Shown here piece by piece: positions 52,065 through 63,814 of a stretch of DNA of 64,000 bases. Where the stretch lies: the NCBI RefSeq assembly GCF_004134905.2, contig NZ_SDPQ02000003.1, positions 930,001 to 994,000 on the forward strand, given 5' to 3'. Position 1 is the stretch's first letter. Each line of letters begins with the position of its first letter. The notes beneath the pieces are model-generated. The model searched no databases. It saw only the letters and a program-made list of their open reading frames with translations, and was not told the DNA's origin. This stretch comes from Aeromicrobium ginsengisoli (GTDB taxonomy: Bacteria > Actinomycetota > Actinomycetes > Propionibacteriales > Nocardioidaceae). The position numbers and the translations under genes are program-made.

Positions 52065-54738
52065 CCACGGCCTCGGCCGCACCCGGCTCGACCTCGACCT
52101 CGACCCGCTCGACGTCCTGCGGCTGTTCCGCGGCCGCGATCGGCTCGTCGCGCTGCTCGGCGCCTGGCACCACGGCGAGGCGCTCATCGCGTTCGACCCC
52201 GCCACGGTGCTCGACGGCGACCCCTTCACCGGCATCGACCTCGAACCGCTGCCTTCCGACGTCGGCGGCTTCGGCGGCGGCTGGATCGGTGCCTGGGGCT
52301 ATCAGCTCGGCCGTCTCATCGAGGACCTGCCGCCGGCCCCGGGCCGCCCGATCGAGCAGCCTGATCACCGCATTGCGTTCTACGACCACGTCCTGCGGCG
52401 CACCGACGGCACCTGGTGGCTCGAATCGCTCAAGCCCGACGCCGAGCGCGATGCCCGGATCATCGACATCCTGCGGGGGAGCGCCGCCGCCCAGGCGTAC
52501 GAGGTCGGTACGTTCGAGATGACGCCGACGCCCGAGGCACACCGGGCCGCGCTGGCCACCGTGCTCGAACACATCGCCGCGGGCGACATCTTCCAGGCCA
52601 ACCTGTGTACCCGGCTCGAGGCGCCGTTCAGGGGCGATCCTCTCGATGTGTTCTGCACCGGCGTCGAGGCGCTGCACCCGGCCTACGCCGCATACGTCTC
52701 GAGCCCTGAAGGCGCGCTGGTGAGCTTCTCGCCCGAGCTGTTCCTGCGCCGCACGGGCGACGAGGTGCTGAGCTCGCCGATCAAGGGCACCGCGCCGCTC
52801 GACACCGACCCTGACGAGCTCGTCGCCTCGGCCAAGAACCGCGCCGAGAACATCATGATCGTCGACCTGATGCGCAACGACCTGGGCCGCGTCAGCGTGC
52901 CCGGCTCGGTCCGCGTCCCGGCCATCACCCGCGCCGAGCGCCACGCGGTCTGGCACCTCGTCTCCGACGTCGTCGGCCACGTCGCCCACGGCGTACGCGA
53001 CTCCGAGCTGCTGCGGGCGACGTTCCCGCCCGGCTCGGTCACCGGCGCCCCCAAGGTGCGAGCGATGGAGATCATCAACGACCTCGAGGCCACCGGGCGT
53101 GAGGCCTACACCGGCGCGATCGGGCACGTCAGTGCCGCTGCAGGTCTCGAGCTCAACGTCGTCATCCGGACGTTCGAGTTCCCTTCGACAAGCCAAGGAC
53201 AAGCGCCAGAAAGAGTCTGGCTCGGCGTCGGCGGCGGTGTCGTGGCGGACTCCACGCCCGACGGCGAGTACGCCGAGTGCCTCGTCAAGGCGCGACCGTT
53301 GATCGACGCGATCGGAGGGGCGCTCGAGCTCACCGCGGATGCCCCGGGAACCGACGAGCCACCGTCCGCGAGAGCCGCGGTGCCCGACGCGACGGTCGAC
53401 GAGTCGCTCGGCATCTACGACACGTTGCTGGTCGAGGACGGACGTGTCGCCGACCTCGAGGCGCACCTCGCGCGGCTCGACGCCAGCGTGCGGGCGGTCT
53501 ACGGCACGACGATCCGCGCCGGCCTCGACGATGCCGTGCTGCGCAGGACAGCGCGGCTCACGGGTCGCCAGCGCATGCGCATCGACGCCGTGCCGCGTGA
53601 CGACGGCGTCGTGGTGACGATGAGCAGCCGGGTCATCGACGACGACGCCGACGTGTGGACGCTGACCCCGCGGACCCTCGAGGGCGGCTTCGGCCAGCAC
53701 AAGTGGGCCGACCGGCGAGCACTGTCGTGGCACGGCGCCCCGGACCGCGACTTGCTCCTGCTCGCCGAGGACGGCGCGATCCTCGAGACCGCTCGCGCCA
53801 ACATCTTCGTCGTGCACGACGACGGGGTCCACACGCCGCCGAGCGACGGACGCATCCTGCCCGGCACCGCCAGGGCGCGGGTCATCGAGATCCTGCGCGA
53901 GGCCTCCGTGCCGGTGTTCCAACGCCGGCTCACGATCGACGACCTGACGGCGGCGACCGAGGTGTTCGTCAGCAACTCGCTCCGCGGCGTCGTGCCGGTC
54001 ATCGCGTGCGACGACGTCGGGACGTGGCCGGTCGGGCGTACGACCACCTGGCTCCGCGACGAGCTCCGCCGCTTCTGGTCCGACCCTGACGGGAGCGGTG
54101 ACCTGGCGTCCACGACGAGGGTTCCGGTGGACGCTGACCCACCGCCCACCCAGGCCACGGTCCTGTTCATCGACAACTACGACTCGTTCGTCTACAACCT
54201 CGTCCAGTACGCCGGCGAGCTCGGCGCGCAGGCAGAGGTCATCCGCAACGACGCCGTCACGGTCGACGAGCTCGTCGCGGCTCGTGAGCGCGGCGACTTC
54301 ACCCACCTCATCGTCTCGCCGGGCCCCGGCACGCCGTCCGACGCCGGCGTCAGCATCGAGGCGATCCGCCGGCTCGGTCCGACGACGCCGATCCTCGGGG
54401 TGTGCCTCGGCCACCAGGCGATCGGCGAGGCGTACGGTGCCGCGGTCGTTCGCGCGCCGGAGGTCGTCCACGGCAAGCCCTCGCTGGTGCACCACGACGG
54501 CCGGGGCGTCTACGCCGGACTGCCGACGCCGCTGGTCTGCGCCCGCTACCACTCGCTCGTGATCGATCCCGCGACGCTGCCCGACGAGCTCGAAGCGACG
54601 GCCCACACCGCGTCCGGCATCGTCATGGGCGTACGCCACCGCAGCCACCCCGTTGAAGGCGTGCAGATGCATCCCGAATCCATCCTCACGGCGCGCGGCC
54701 ACGAGATGCTCCAGTCCTTCCTCGCCCCCATAGACTGA
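52042..54738 (+). CDS. pabB: Aminodeoxychorismate synthase/lyase triple fusion (PabB-PabC-PabA)
   Basis: This 898-residue fusion starts on TTG, overlapping dnaX by 23 bases. Residues 1-430 are PabB, chorismate-binding, with SPIKGTAPL and PPGSVTGAPK. Residues 453-685 are PabC, the PLP lyase, with Lys554 in FGQHKWADRR. Residues 707-898 are PabA, the glutamine amidotransferase, with FIDNYDSFVYN, Cys788 in GVCLGHQ and HPES. One chain could thus make p-aminobenzoate from chorismate and glutamine. The linker at 685-702 is encoded by repeat copy D, and residues 381-391 (FPSTSQGQAPE) look like another inserted repeat. Confidence 0.88.
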   Translation: MTSPATTDHGLGRTRLDLDLDPLDVLRLFRGRDRLVALLGAWHHGEALIAFDPATVLDGDPFTGIDLEPLPSDVGGFGGGWIGAWGYQLGRLIEDLPPAPGRPIEQPDHRIAFYDHVLRRTDGTWWLESLKPDAERDARIIDILRGSAAAQAYEVGTFEMTPTPEAHRAALATVLEHIAAGDIFQANLCTRLEAPFRGDPLDVFCTGVEALHPAYAAYVSSPEGALVSFSPELFLRRTGDEVLSSPIKGTAPLDTDPDELVASAKNRAENIMIVDLMRNDLGRVSVPGSVRVPAITRAERHAVWHLVSDVVGHVAHGVRDSELLRATFPPGSVTGAPKVRAMEIINDLEATGREAYTGAIGHVSAAAGLELNVVIRTFEFPSTSQGQAPERVWLGVGGGVVADSTPDGEYAECLVKARPLIDAIGGALELTADAPGTDEPPSARAAVPDATVDESLGIYDTLLVEDGRVADLEAHLARLDASVRAVYGTTIRAGLDDAVLRRTARLTGRQRMRIDAVPRDDGVVVTMSSRVIDDDADVWTLTPRTLEGGFGQHKWADRRALSWHGAPDRDLLLLAEDGAILETARANIFVVHDDGVHTPPSDGRILPGTARARVIEILREASVPVFQRRLTIDDLTAATEVFVSNSLRGVVPVIACDDVGTWPVGRTTTWLRDELRRFWSDPDGSGDLASTTRVPVDADPPPTQATVLFIDNYDSFVYNLVQYAGELGAQAEVIRNDAVTVDELVAARERGDFTHLIVSPGPGTPSDAGVSIEAIRRLGPTTPILGVCLGHQAIGEAYGAAVVRAPEVVHGKPSLVHHDGRGVYAGLPTPLVCARYHSLVIDPATLPDELEATAHTASGIVMGVRHRSHPVEGVQMHPESILTARGHEMLQSFLAPID
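54095..54146. repeat. Dispersed inverted-repeat element, copy D (inside the pab fusion)
   Basis: The left unit GCGGTGACCTGGCGTCCACG (54095-54114) and the right unit GTGGACGCTGACCCACCGCC (54127-54146) are separated by 12 bases. It is translated in frame as a Gly/Ser/Asp/Pro-rich linker between the PabC and PabA domains. Confidence 0.85.
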
Positions 54739-54744
54739 ACGCAT

Positions 54745-55359
54745 ATGTATGACGGCGTGATTCAAGATCTGATCGATGAGCTCGGGCAACTCCCCGGCAT
54801 CGGTCCCAAGAGCGCGCAACGCATCGCGTTCCACCTGCTCGACGCCGACCCCGAAGACGTACGCCGGTTCGCCGCGACGCTCGTCGAGGTCAAGGCCAAG
54901 GTCCACTTCTGCTCGATCTGCGGCAACGTCACGGTCGATACCGAGTGCCGCGTGTGCGCCGACCCGCGCCGCGACCTGAGCGTGATCTGCGTCGTCGAGG
55001 AGTCCAAGGACGTCGTCGCGATCGAACGCACGCGGGAGTTCCGCGGCCGCTATCACGTGCTCGGCGGGGCGATCTCGCCGATCGCCGGCATCGGCCCCGA
55101 CCAGCTGCGCATCAAGGAGCTGCTCCAGCGGCTGCAGGACGGCGTCGTCACCGAGGTCATCATCGCGACCGACCCCAACCTCGAGGGCGAGGCGACCGCG
55201 ACCTACCTCATCCGCATGCTGACGCCGCTCGGCCTCCGGGTCAGCAAGCTCGCGAGCGGACTGCCCGTCGGCGGCGACCTCGAGTACGCCGACGAGCTCA
55301 CCCTCGGTCGTGCATTCGAGGGTCGAACGACGATCGGCAACGCCGCCGTCGGAGGCTGA
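54745..55359 (+). CDS. recR: Recombination protein RecR
   Basis: This 204-residue protein of typical length has an N-terminal helix-hairpin-helix ([20 protein letters not shown]), a C4 zinc finger ([16 protein letters not shown]) and a Toprim domain ([17 protein letters not shown]). It acts in RecFOR loading of RecA at gaps. TAGACT lies eight bases before the ATG inside the end of the pab gene, suggesting its own leaderless transcript. The dnaX-recR-lysC-asd order is common in actinobacteria. Confidence 0.95.
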   Translation: MYDGVIQDLIDELGQLPGIGPKSAQRIAFHLLDADPEDVRRFAATLVEVKAKVHFCSICGNVTVDTECRVCADPRRDLSVICVVEESKDVVAIERTREFRGRYHVLGGAISPIAGIGPDQLRIKELLQRLQDGVVTEVIIATDPNLEGEATATYLIRMLTPLGLRVSKLASGLPVGGDLEYADELTLGRAFEGRTTIGNAAVGG

Positions 55360-55474
55360 CGGCTTCTCGCTGTCCATCGGCAGGATCACGACACCTGCCA
55401 CTCCGGGCGAACCGGTAGACTTGACGCGCGCAGCGTCGCGCAATCCGTACGTTTCCCAGCTCCAAGGAACAATC

Positions 55475-57774
<2,300 letters not shown>

Positions 57775-57783
57775 CCCGTTGGA

Positions 57784-57865
57784 GCGGTGACCTGCTCGCC
57801 CATCGCCGCAACCGGCGGTGGGCGAGTCGCCTTTCACGCACGTTGATGGGCGACCAAGTCACCGC
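57784..57865. repeat. Dispersed inverted-repeat element, copy B
   Basis: The left unit (57784-57804, GCGGTGACCTGCTCGCCCAT plus C) and the right unit (57845-57865, GATGGGCGACCAAGTCACCG plus C) are separated by 40 bases, longer than in the other copies. It fills the gap between the convergent asd and acetoacetyl-CoA synthetase genes and could act as a two-way terminator. Confidence 0.85.
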
Positions 57866-57872
57866 CCGCGGG

Positions 57873-59813
57873 TCAGAGCGACTCGCGGATCGTGACGAAT
57901 GCGTCGAGGGATGCTGGGTCGGTCAGCGCGCCCTTGGCGGCGGCGTCCTCGATCGACGCGCCCTGCAGGATCTTCTTGACCGGCACCTCGAGCTTCTTGC
58001 CCGACAGTGTGCGGGGGAGCGCAGCGACCTGGCGGATCGCGTCGGGCACGTGGCGCGGCGAGAGCTGCGTGCGCAGGGCGATCGCGATGCGCTGGTGCAG
58101 CGCCTCGTCGAGGTCGAGCCCTTCGACCAGCACGACGAACAGCAGCAGCTGACCGGCACCGCCCTCATCGTCCTCGAGGTGCACGACGAGGCTGTCGGCG
58201 ACCTCGGGCAAGGCCTCGACGACGGTGTAGAACTCGGCAGTCCCGAGGCGTACGCCGCCGCGGTTGAGCGTCGCGTCGCTGCGCCCCGTGATGACGCAGG
58301 TGCCCCGCTCGGTGATCGTGAGCCAGTCGCCATGGCGCCAGACGCCGGGGATGTCCTCGAAGTAGGCCGCCCGGTAGCGCGACCCGTCGGCGTCGCCCCA
58401 GAAGCCGACCGGCATCGACGGCATCGGCTGCGTGATGACGAGCTCACCGAGCGATCCGATCACCGCGTGACGATCGTCGTCGTACGCCTCGACGGCGCAG
58501 CCGAGCAGGCGGCACGAGATCTCCCCCGCGTAGACCGGGACGATCGGCGCAGCGCCCACGAATCCTGAGCAGACGTCCGTGCCGCCCGAGATCGAGCCGA
58601 GCTGCGCAGTGGGGCTGACCGCGTCGTAGACCCAGCGGTATCCTTCGGCCGGCAGAGGCGCCCCGGTCGAGCCGACGCCACGCAGCCGCGACAGGTCGGC
58701 GACCTCGCGCGGCACGAGACCTTCCTTGCGGCACTGCAGCAGGAAGGGTGCACTGGTGCCGAAGTACGTCATCTCGAGGCGCTCGGCGAGCTGCCACAGC
58801 ATGGCGAGGTCGGGATGCGCCGGGTTGCCGTCGAACATGACGATCGTCGCGCCGACCGCAAGCCCCGAGATCAGCAGGTTCCACATCATCCACCCGGTCG
58901 TCGAGAACCAGAAGAACCGGTCGGCCGGGCCGAGGTCGTGGTGGAACGCCAAGGACTTGAGGTGCTCGATCGTGATGCCGCCGTGGCCATGCACGATCGG
59001 CTTCGGCAGTCCGGTCGTGCCGGAGGAGAACAGCACGTAGAGCGGCGCCGCGAACGGTAGGCGTACGAACTCCAACGGACCGGCCTCGGCGGTGAGCTCG
59101 CCCCATGTGATCGCACCTTCAGGCGCAGGTGCAGCGGGATCGAGGTAGGGCAGCCACACGACGGTGCGCAGGCTCGGCAGGCTGCTGGTGATCGCCTCGA
59201 CCTCGGCCCGGCGATCGACCCCCTTGCCGCCGTAGCGATAGCCGTCGACCGCCAGCAGGACGGTCGGCTCGATCTGTCGCCACCGGTCGACGACGCTCTG
59301 CGTGCCGAACTCCGGGGCGCACGAGGAGAACACCGCGCCGAGACTCGCGGCGGCGAGCAGCAGCACGAGGGTCTCGGGGATGTTGGGGGAGTATGCCGCG
59401 ACCCGGTCGCCCGCCTCCACCCCGGCGCGCTGGAGGCCGGCGCGCGCCCGCGAGACCTGGTCACGCAGCTCGCGGGCGGTCAGGCGTACGTCGTCGCGGC
59501 TCTGCGAGGCGGCCACCACCACGACGTCGTCATCGCGCCGTCCGGGCATCCGGAGCATCGCCTCGGCGTAGTTCAGTCGTACGTCCGGGAACCACACCGC
59601 CCCCGGCATCGACGCGTCGGCGAGGGCGATCGTCGGGTCTCCGTCAGCGGGGATGTCGAAGTGGTGCCACGCAGCGCGCCAGAAGTCGTTGGGCTGCTCG
59701 ACCGACCAGGCCCACAGCGCGTGGTAGTCGGCGAACGACCGGTCGAGGCCCTGCATGAACCGCTCGAGCCTCGAGGTGCCGTCGAGGGGCGGACTCCAGA
59801 GGATGTCGGTCAC
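57873..59813 (-). CDS. Acetoacetyl-CoA synthetase
   Basis: This 646-residue enzyme has the usual length for acetoacetate-CoA ligases. The N-terminal part has WRAAWHHFDIPADG. The AMP-binding P-loop is YVLFSSGTTGLPKPIVHGHG, the A8 region is TGRSDATLNRGGVR, and the C-terminal Lys motif is RTLSGKKLEVPVKK. It activates acetoacetate for lipid or ketone use. It begins at GTG; TACACT lies six bases upstream, so the mRNA is probably leaderless. It overlaps the upstream gene by four bases. Confidence 0.9.
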   Translation of the reverse strand: MTDILWSPPLDGTSRLERFMQGLDRSFADYHALWAWSVEQPNDFWRAAWHHFDIPADGDPTIALADASMPGAVWFPDVRLNYAEAMLRMPGRRDDDVVVVAASQSRDDVRLTARELRDQVSRARAGLQRAGVEAGDRVAAYSPNIPETLVLLLAAASLGAVFSSCAPEFGTQSVVDRWRQIEPTVLLAVDGYRYGGKGVDRRAEVEAITSSLPSLRTVVWLPYLDPAAPAPEGAITWGELTAEAGPLEFVRLPFAAPLYVLFSSGTTGLPKPIVHGHGGITIEHLKSLAFHHDLGPADRFFWFSTTGWMMWNLLISGLAVGATIVMFDGNPAHPDLAMLWQLAERLEMTYFGTSAPFLLQCRKEGLVPREVADLSRLRGVGSTGAPLPAEGYRWVYDAVSPTAQLGSISGGTDVCSGFVGAAPIVPVYAGEISCRLLGCAVEAYDDDRHAVIGSLGELVITQPMPSMPVGFWGDADGSRYRAAYFEDIPGVWRHGDWLTITERGTCVITGRSDATLNRGGVRLGTAEFYTVVEALPEVADSLVVHLEDDEGGAGQLLLFVVLVEGLDLDEALHQRIAIALRTQLSPRHVPDAIRQVAALPRTLSGKKLEVPVKKILQGASIEDAAAKGALTDPASLDAFVTIRESL

Positions 59814-60544
59814 TCGGGAAGTGTAGGACTGCTCTCGGCCACCGTGATGAGCCAGTGGGACACGAAATAGGTCACCGCGCCGAGCACCGGGACCAGCACG
59901 AACGCCCGCTGGTCGTCGGCCATCTCGAGGAACAGGCCCAGGATCGCGACGATCGTGAGGACGACGGCGAGGAAGCTGATCAGCCCGGCTCGCGTCGCGC
60001 CGAATGCCCTGAGCAGCACGTCGCCGAGGAGCATCGCTATGAACGTGACGACCACGAACGTCAGGGATCCCCACTGCTTGCCGCCGGAGGCCACGCCGCG
60101 TACGTCGTTGAAGATCTCGAGCGCGACGAGGCCGAGGCCCACCGACACCAGGCCCACGATGAGACCCGTGATGGGCGCGGCCAGCCGGGGATCGATGTGC
60201 GGGACCCGCCAGTCCATGAGGGCATGGAACCGGTCGGCGACGAAATCGCTGGTGGCTCGTGCGGCCGAGCCCGTGGCGCCGGCAACCCCCGATGCGACAC
60301 CCGCACCGCGTGAGGTCAGGGCCTTGCCCGCCGCTCCGACCTTGACCCTGGGCCGGGTCTTCGTCGTGCCGGCAGGCTTGGCACCCGGACGGCTGGCGAC
60401 CTTGGCCTGCGGTCTGGCGCGAGTCGTGGGGACCGGCCGACCGTAGCGGACGGTCTCGGCCGGCGGCGGTGACGCCGGGCGGACGACGGTCTTCTTGACG
60501 ACGCGCTTGACCACCTTCTTGGCGGGCTGCTGCTCGTCAACCAT
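59810..60544 (-). CDS. Hypothetical membrane protein with basic N-terminal tail
   Basis: This 244-residue protein has a Lys/Arg/Pro/Ala-rich disordered first half (KKVVKRVVKKTVVRP, repeated basic segments to about residue 95). Four membrane helices follow (PITGLIVGLVSVGLGLVAL, LTFVVVTFIAMLLGDVLL, LISFLAVVLTIVAILGLFL, VLVPVLGAVTYFVSHWL). No family was recognised. The tail could bind nucleic acid or acidic lipids on the cytoplasmic side. Confidence 0.75.
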   Translation of the reverse strand: MVDEQQPAKKVVKRVVKKTVVRPASPPPAETVRYGRPVPTTRARPQAKVASRPGAKPAGTTKTRPRVKVGAAGKALTSRGAGVASGVAGATGSAARATSDFVADRFHALMDWRVPHIDPRLAAPITGLIVGLVSVGLGLVALEIFNDVRGVASGGKQWGSLTFVVVTFIAMLLGDVLLRAFGATRAGLISFLAVVLTIVAILGLFLEMADDQRAFVLVPVLGAVTYFVSHWLITVAESSPTLPE

Positions 60545-60716
60545 GCGCTGAGTCTTTCACAGGGGGTGTCGCGCCACCGTCGGCCGAACGTTGCGATCAG
60601 GTTGAGTTTCGCGCTCAGGACGAGGTCGGCGTCCGTGATGTCGGATTCGGGCGGTGCCCGTTCGTCGTACGTGCAGATGCCGCTCCGACAGGCGGCACAC
60701 GACGAGAGGCAGTCCG

Positions 60717-60845
60717 ATGTACGCATTCCTGACGAACCTGACGAAGCTGGTCCTCATCGCGACGGGCTGGGGCCCGGTGACCCCCGAGCCGCGCCGGCAC
60801 GAGGGCGGGTCGGTGCCGGTCATGACGTTCAGCCCGCGCTGGTGA
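60717..60845 (+). CDS. Possible small protein
   Basis: This is a 42-residue frame starting MYAFLTNLTKLVLIATGWG after GAGAGG. It has a short hydrophobic start, then a Pro/Arg-rich end. A strong hairpin follows nine bases after the stop. It is the only plus-strand candidate in this gap and has no recognised family. It may be a membrane-associated microprotein or chance. Confidence 0.4.
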   Translation: MYAFLTNLTKLVLIATGWGPVTPEPRRHEGGSVPVMTFSPRW

Positions 60846-60853
60846 CCGAACGC

Positions 60854-60885
60854 GAATGGCCGAACCCCTGGGGGTTCGGCCATTC
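60854..60885. terminator. Perfect hairpin beside tRNA-Pro
   Basis: GAATGGCCGAACCCC and GGGGTTCGGCCATTC form a perfect 15-base stem with a TG loop. It lies three bases beyond the tRNA-Pro 3' end and just after the small plus-strand ORF. It has no T run but a very stable stem. Confidence 0.75.
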
Positions 60886-60888
60886 ACA

Positions 60889-60965
60889 TGGTCGGGCTGA
60901 CAGGATTTGAACCTGCGGCCTCGTCGTCCCGAACGACGCGCGCTACCAAGCTGCGCCACAGCCCG
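60889..60965 (-). tRNA. tRNA-Pro (CGG)
   Basis: The minus strand begins CGGGCTGTGGCGCAGC. The anticodon loop TTCGGGA gives CGG, the T arm is GGTTCAAATCC, and the 3' CCA is encoded. It is 77 bases long. Confidence 0.96.
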
Positions 60966-60973
60966 AATGCTCC

Positions 60974-61879
60974 CTAGATGAGGGAACCGGAAGAGTCTAT
61001 CCCAGTCAGGGTGAGCAACGTCGCCTCGGGGCGGCAGGCAAAACGTACCGGCGTGTAGGGCGAGGTGCCGAGCCCTGCCGAGACGTGCAGCCACGAGGGG
61101 TCGTGACCCTCGACCTGGTGCCGGTGCAGCCCGCGAGCCCGGGCCCGATCGAGGTCGCAGTTGGTCACGAGGGCTCCGTAGAACGGGAGCCGGAGCTGGC
61201 CGCCATGCGTGTGGCCGGCCATGATCAGGGGATAGCCGAGCGAGTTCCAGCGGTCGAGCACCCGCAGGTAGGGAGCGTGCGCCACGCCGATCGCGAGGTC
61301 GGCCGTGGTGTCGGCCGGGACGTCATCGAGGACGTCGTAGTTGAGGTGCGGGTCGTCGACCCCGACGAACGAGAGCCGCCGACCACCGGCGACGAACGAC
61401 GCGTGCCGGTTGCTCAGGTCGACCCAGCCGCGCTGCTCGAACGCATGACGTAGCTGGTCGAACGGCAGGTCGCGGGTGCGCCGCCAGTCGCCACCCGTGC
61501 CGCCACGGAGGTAGTTGACCGGGTTCTTCGCGACGGGCGAGAAGTAGTCGTTGGACCCGAACACGAACGCACCCGGCAGGTCGAGCAGGTCCCCGTACGC
61601 CCGCAGGACCGACGGCACGGCATCGAGGTGGGCCAGGTTGTCGCCGGTGTTGACGACCAGGTCGGGCTGCAGGTCGGCGAGGCCGCGCAGCCACTCCTGC
61701 TTCTTGTGCTGGCTCGGAGTCATGTGGGTGTCGGACAGGTGCAGCACGCGCAACGGCTCGGACCCGGGCGCGAGCACCGGCACCGTGACCTTGCGCAGGG
61801 TGAACGCGCGGACCTCGTACACCGAGGCGTACGCCAGTCCGGCCGCGGCTGCCGCGATGGGCCAGAGCAAGGGACGCAC
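60974..61879 (-). CDS. Metallophosphoesterase
   Basis: This 301-residue protein starts on GTG. An N-terminal membrane anchor (about 5-22) is followed by calcineurin-type motifs LSDTHMTP (D-x-H), VNTGDN, FGSND and AGHTHGGQ. The family includes YkuE-like phosphoesterases. Its place near a probable PonA2 gene matches Rv3683 of M. tuberculosis, which lies beside ponA2. Confidence 0.87.
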   Translation of the reverse strand: MRPLLWPIAAAAAGLAYASVYEVRAFTLRKVTVPVLAPGSEPLRVLHLSDTHMTPSQHKKQEWLRGLADLQPDLVVNTGDNLAHLDAVPSVLRAYGDLLDLPGAFVFGSNDYFSPVAKNPVNYLRGGTGGDWRRTRDLPFDQLRHAFEQRGWVDLSNRHASFVAGGRRLSFVGVDDPHLNYDVLDDVPADTTADLAIGVAHAPYLRVLDRWNSLGYPLIMAGHTHGGQLRLPFYGALVTNCDLDRARARGLHRHQVEGHDPSWLHVSAGLGTSPYTPVRFACRPEATLLTLTGIDSSGSLI

Positions 61880-61893
61880 GCCACCAGTCTCCC

Positions 61894-63306
61894 TTACGCC
61901 TGGGCACTCGCCTCACGGAGTCGCGCGGCGATGGCGACGAGGTCGGGAGTCAGCCCGGTGACGTGGTCGGAGCCCCGCAGCAGGCGGCGTACGCTCCCCA
62001 GGTCGCGGGCGGCCTGGCCGAGAGGCGCACGGCGCGGGGCCGGCCCCAGCTCGGCCGCCGCGTCGGCGACTGCCAGGACGGCGTCGAGCGCGTGCGCCGG
62101 GGCCGTCGTCGCCCGACCGAGTCTGCTGTGCAGGTGCCAGGTGGGCCGGATGAGCTCGAGGTCGCGCCGCGACGCACGGAGGGCGGTGACGTCTGGCTCA
62201 TCGCCCGCAAGGCGAGCCGACACGACGTCTTGGACAGCAGCGAGCACGCCGGCCACGCGACGCCGAGCGACATCTCGCGTCCTGATCGGCAGCAGGAACC
62301 ACGAGACCACGACCGCGATGACACCGCCGATCACGATGGCGAGCAGGCGCACCTCCAGCTGGCTGTCCTGTCCGGTGCCGTAGTAGCCGTAGAGCAGTGC
62401 CAGCACGGCGGTGACGCACCCGGCCCAGTACGCGTATCCGCGCGGCCGCAGCCAGGTGCCGATCGCCAGCACGACGAAGATCGCGACCACGGAGGCGTGC
62501 GATCCAGGTGTGACCCGGCCGGCGATCAGGGTCGCCGCCGTCGTGCCGACGAGGGCGCCGAGGACACGCAGCACGCTCTTGGCGAGCACGTCGCCGCGAC
62601 CGCGGTTGCCGCTGTTGACGACGAATGCCGTGATGACGACCCAGGGCCAGTGCTCGTCGAAGGCGACGTGACCGACGAGCAGCGCGAGGCTCAGCGAGAC
62701 CAGCATCTGGATCGCCATGCGAGCGCTGGCGTCGAGCACACGGCCGGTCGGCGGTCGTACCGGCGACGGCGGAGCTTCGTGCAGCAGACCGAGGAGGTGC
62801 GCGACCGTCGTCGCAGCGACGACCCATGCGTACGCCACGACGGCGATCACCGGAGCCCACCATGCGTCGTGGTCGGCCGGGCCGGCAACGGCCGGGGTCG
62901 TCAGTACGGCCACGAACGGCAACGACATGAGGCTGCCGAGTCGGCTCGCGACGGTTCCGAGCCGGCGCAGCAGGATGGGAGCGCTGAGGCCCACGGCCAG
63001 CAGGGCACCGCCGAGCACGTCGTGGTGGAACATGATCTCGGCGACGTACCGGGCCGCGATCGCCACGACGACGAGCGTCGCCAGCCGCACGCCGCGGCTC
63101 CGCCAGGACCCGTGTCCCTCCAGCCGTCCGAGGGTCAGCGAGAGGACGACCGAGAGGACGGTGAGGGTGGCACCGAAGTCCGCGACCTTGCTCAGCGCCA
63201 ACGTCGTGCCGAACGTGCCGAGCACGGCAGTCATCGTGACGGTCGCGCTGACCAGGTCGGTCGAGGGCCGCCACCGCACCGCGCGGGCGGGTCGCGGGTC
63301 CCTCAT
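61894..63306 (-). CDS. FUSC family membrane protein
   Basis: This 470-residue protein has two sets of hydrophobic helices (about 20-170 and 215-340). The second contains the FUSC-type stretch LVGHVAFDEHWPWVVITAFVV. The family is related to fusaric-acid and aromatic-acid exporters. A soluble helical C-terminal part follows. It starts at ATG 63306 (MRDPRPARAVRW), and the extra upstream codons overlap the divergent YqeY gene start. Confidence 0.82.
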   Translation of the reverse strand: MRDPRPARAVRWRPSTDLVSATVTMTAVLGTFGTTLALSKVADFGATLTVLSVVLSLTLGRLEGHGSWRSRGVRLATLVVVAIAARYVAEIMFHHDVLGGALLAVGLSAPILLRRLGTVASRLGSLMSLPFVAVLTTPAVAGPADHDAWWAPVIAVVAYAWVVAATTVAHLLGLLHEAPPSPVRPPTGRVLDASARMAIQMLVSLSLALLVGHVAFDEHWPWVVITAFVVNSGNRGRGDVLAKSVLRVLGALVGTTAATLIAGRVTPGSHASVVAIFVVLAIGTWLRPRGYAYWAGCVTAVLALLYGYYGTGQDSQLEVRLLAIVIGGVIAVVVSWFLLPIRTRDVARRRVAGVLAAVQDVVSARLAGDEPDVTALRASRRDLELIRPTWHLHSRLGRATTAPAHALDAVLAVADAAAELGPAPRRAPLGQAARDLGSVRRLLRGSDHVTGLTPDLVAIAARLREASAQA

Positions 63307-63349
63307 GGCCGCGACGCTACCGGTGCTCGGTCCTGCGACAATGTGACGT

Positions 63350-63811
63350 ATGTCAGGACTCAAGGACCAGCTTCACGACGACCTCACCACCTCGATGAAG
63401 GCGCGCGACGCGTTGCGCACGTCGACCCTGCGGATGGTGCTCACGGCGATCACCAACGCCGAGGTCGCCGGCAAGGAGGTCAGGGAGCTGAGCGACGAGG
63501 ACATCATCACGGTGCTGGGCTCGGAGGCCAAGAAGCGCCGCGAGGCTGCCGAGGCGTTCGCCGAGGGCAATCGCCCCGAGCTCGCCGACAAGGAGCGCGC
63601 CGAGGCGGAGATCCTCGCCGAGTACCTGCCGGCTCAGCTGTCCGCTGAAGAGATCGCCGTGATCGTGTCCGCTGCCGTCGAGTCGGTCGGTGCCGCGGGC
63701 GAGGGCATGAAGGCGATGGGCAAGGTCATGGGCATCGTGTCACCGCAGGTCAAGGGCAAGGCCGACGGCGGTGCCGTCGCAGCCGAGGTCAAGCGCCAGC
63801 TGGGCGCCTGA
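63350..63811 (+). CDS. GatB/YqeY domain protein
   Basis: This 153-residue YqeY protein has LKDQLHDDLTTSMKARD at the start, VLGSEAKKRREAAEAFAEG in the middle and GAAGEGMKAMGKVMG near the end. The family shares the tRNA-binding tail domain of GatB, and its role is not established. It is divergent from the FUSC gene. Confidence 0.9.
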   Translation: MSGLKDQLHDDLTTSMKARDALRTSTLRMVLTAITNAEVAGKEVRELSDEDIITVLGSEAKKRREAAEAFAEGNRPELADKERAEAEILAEYLPAQLSAEEIAVIVSAAVESVGAAGEGMKAMGKVMGIVSPQVKGKADGGAVAAEVKRQLGA

Positions 63812-63814
63812 CGC

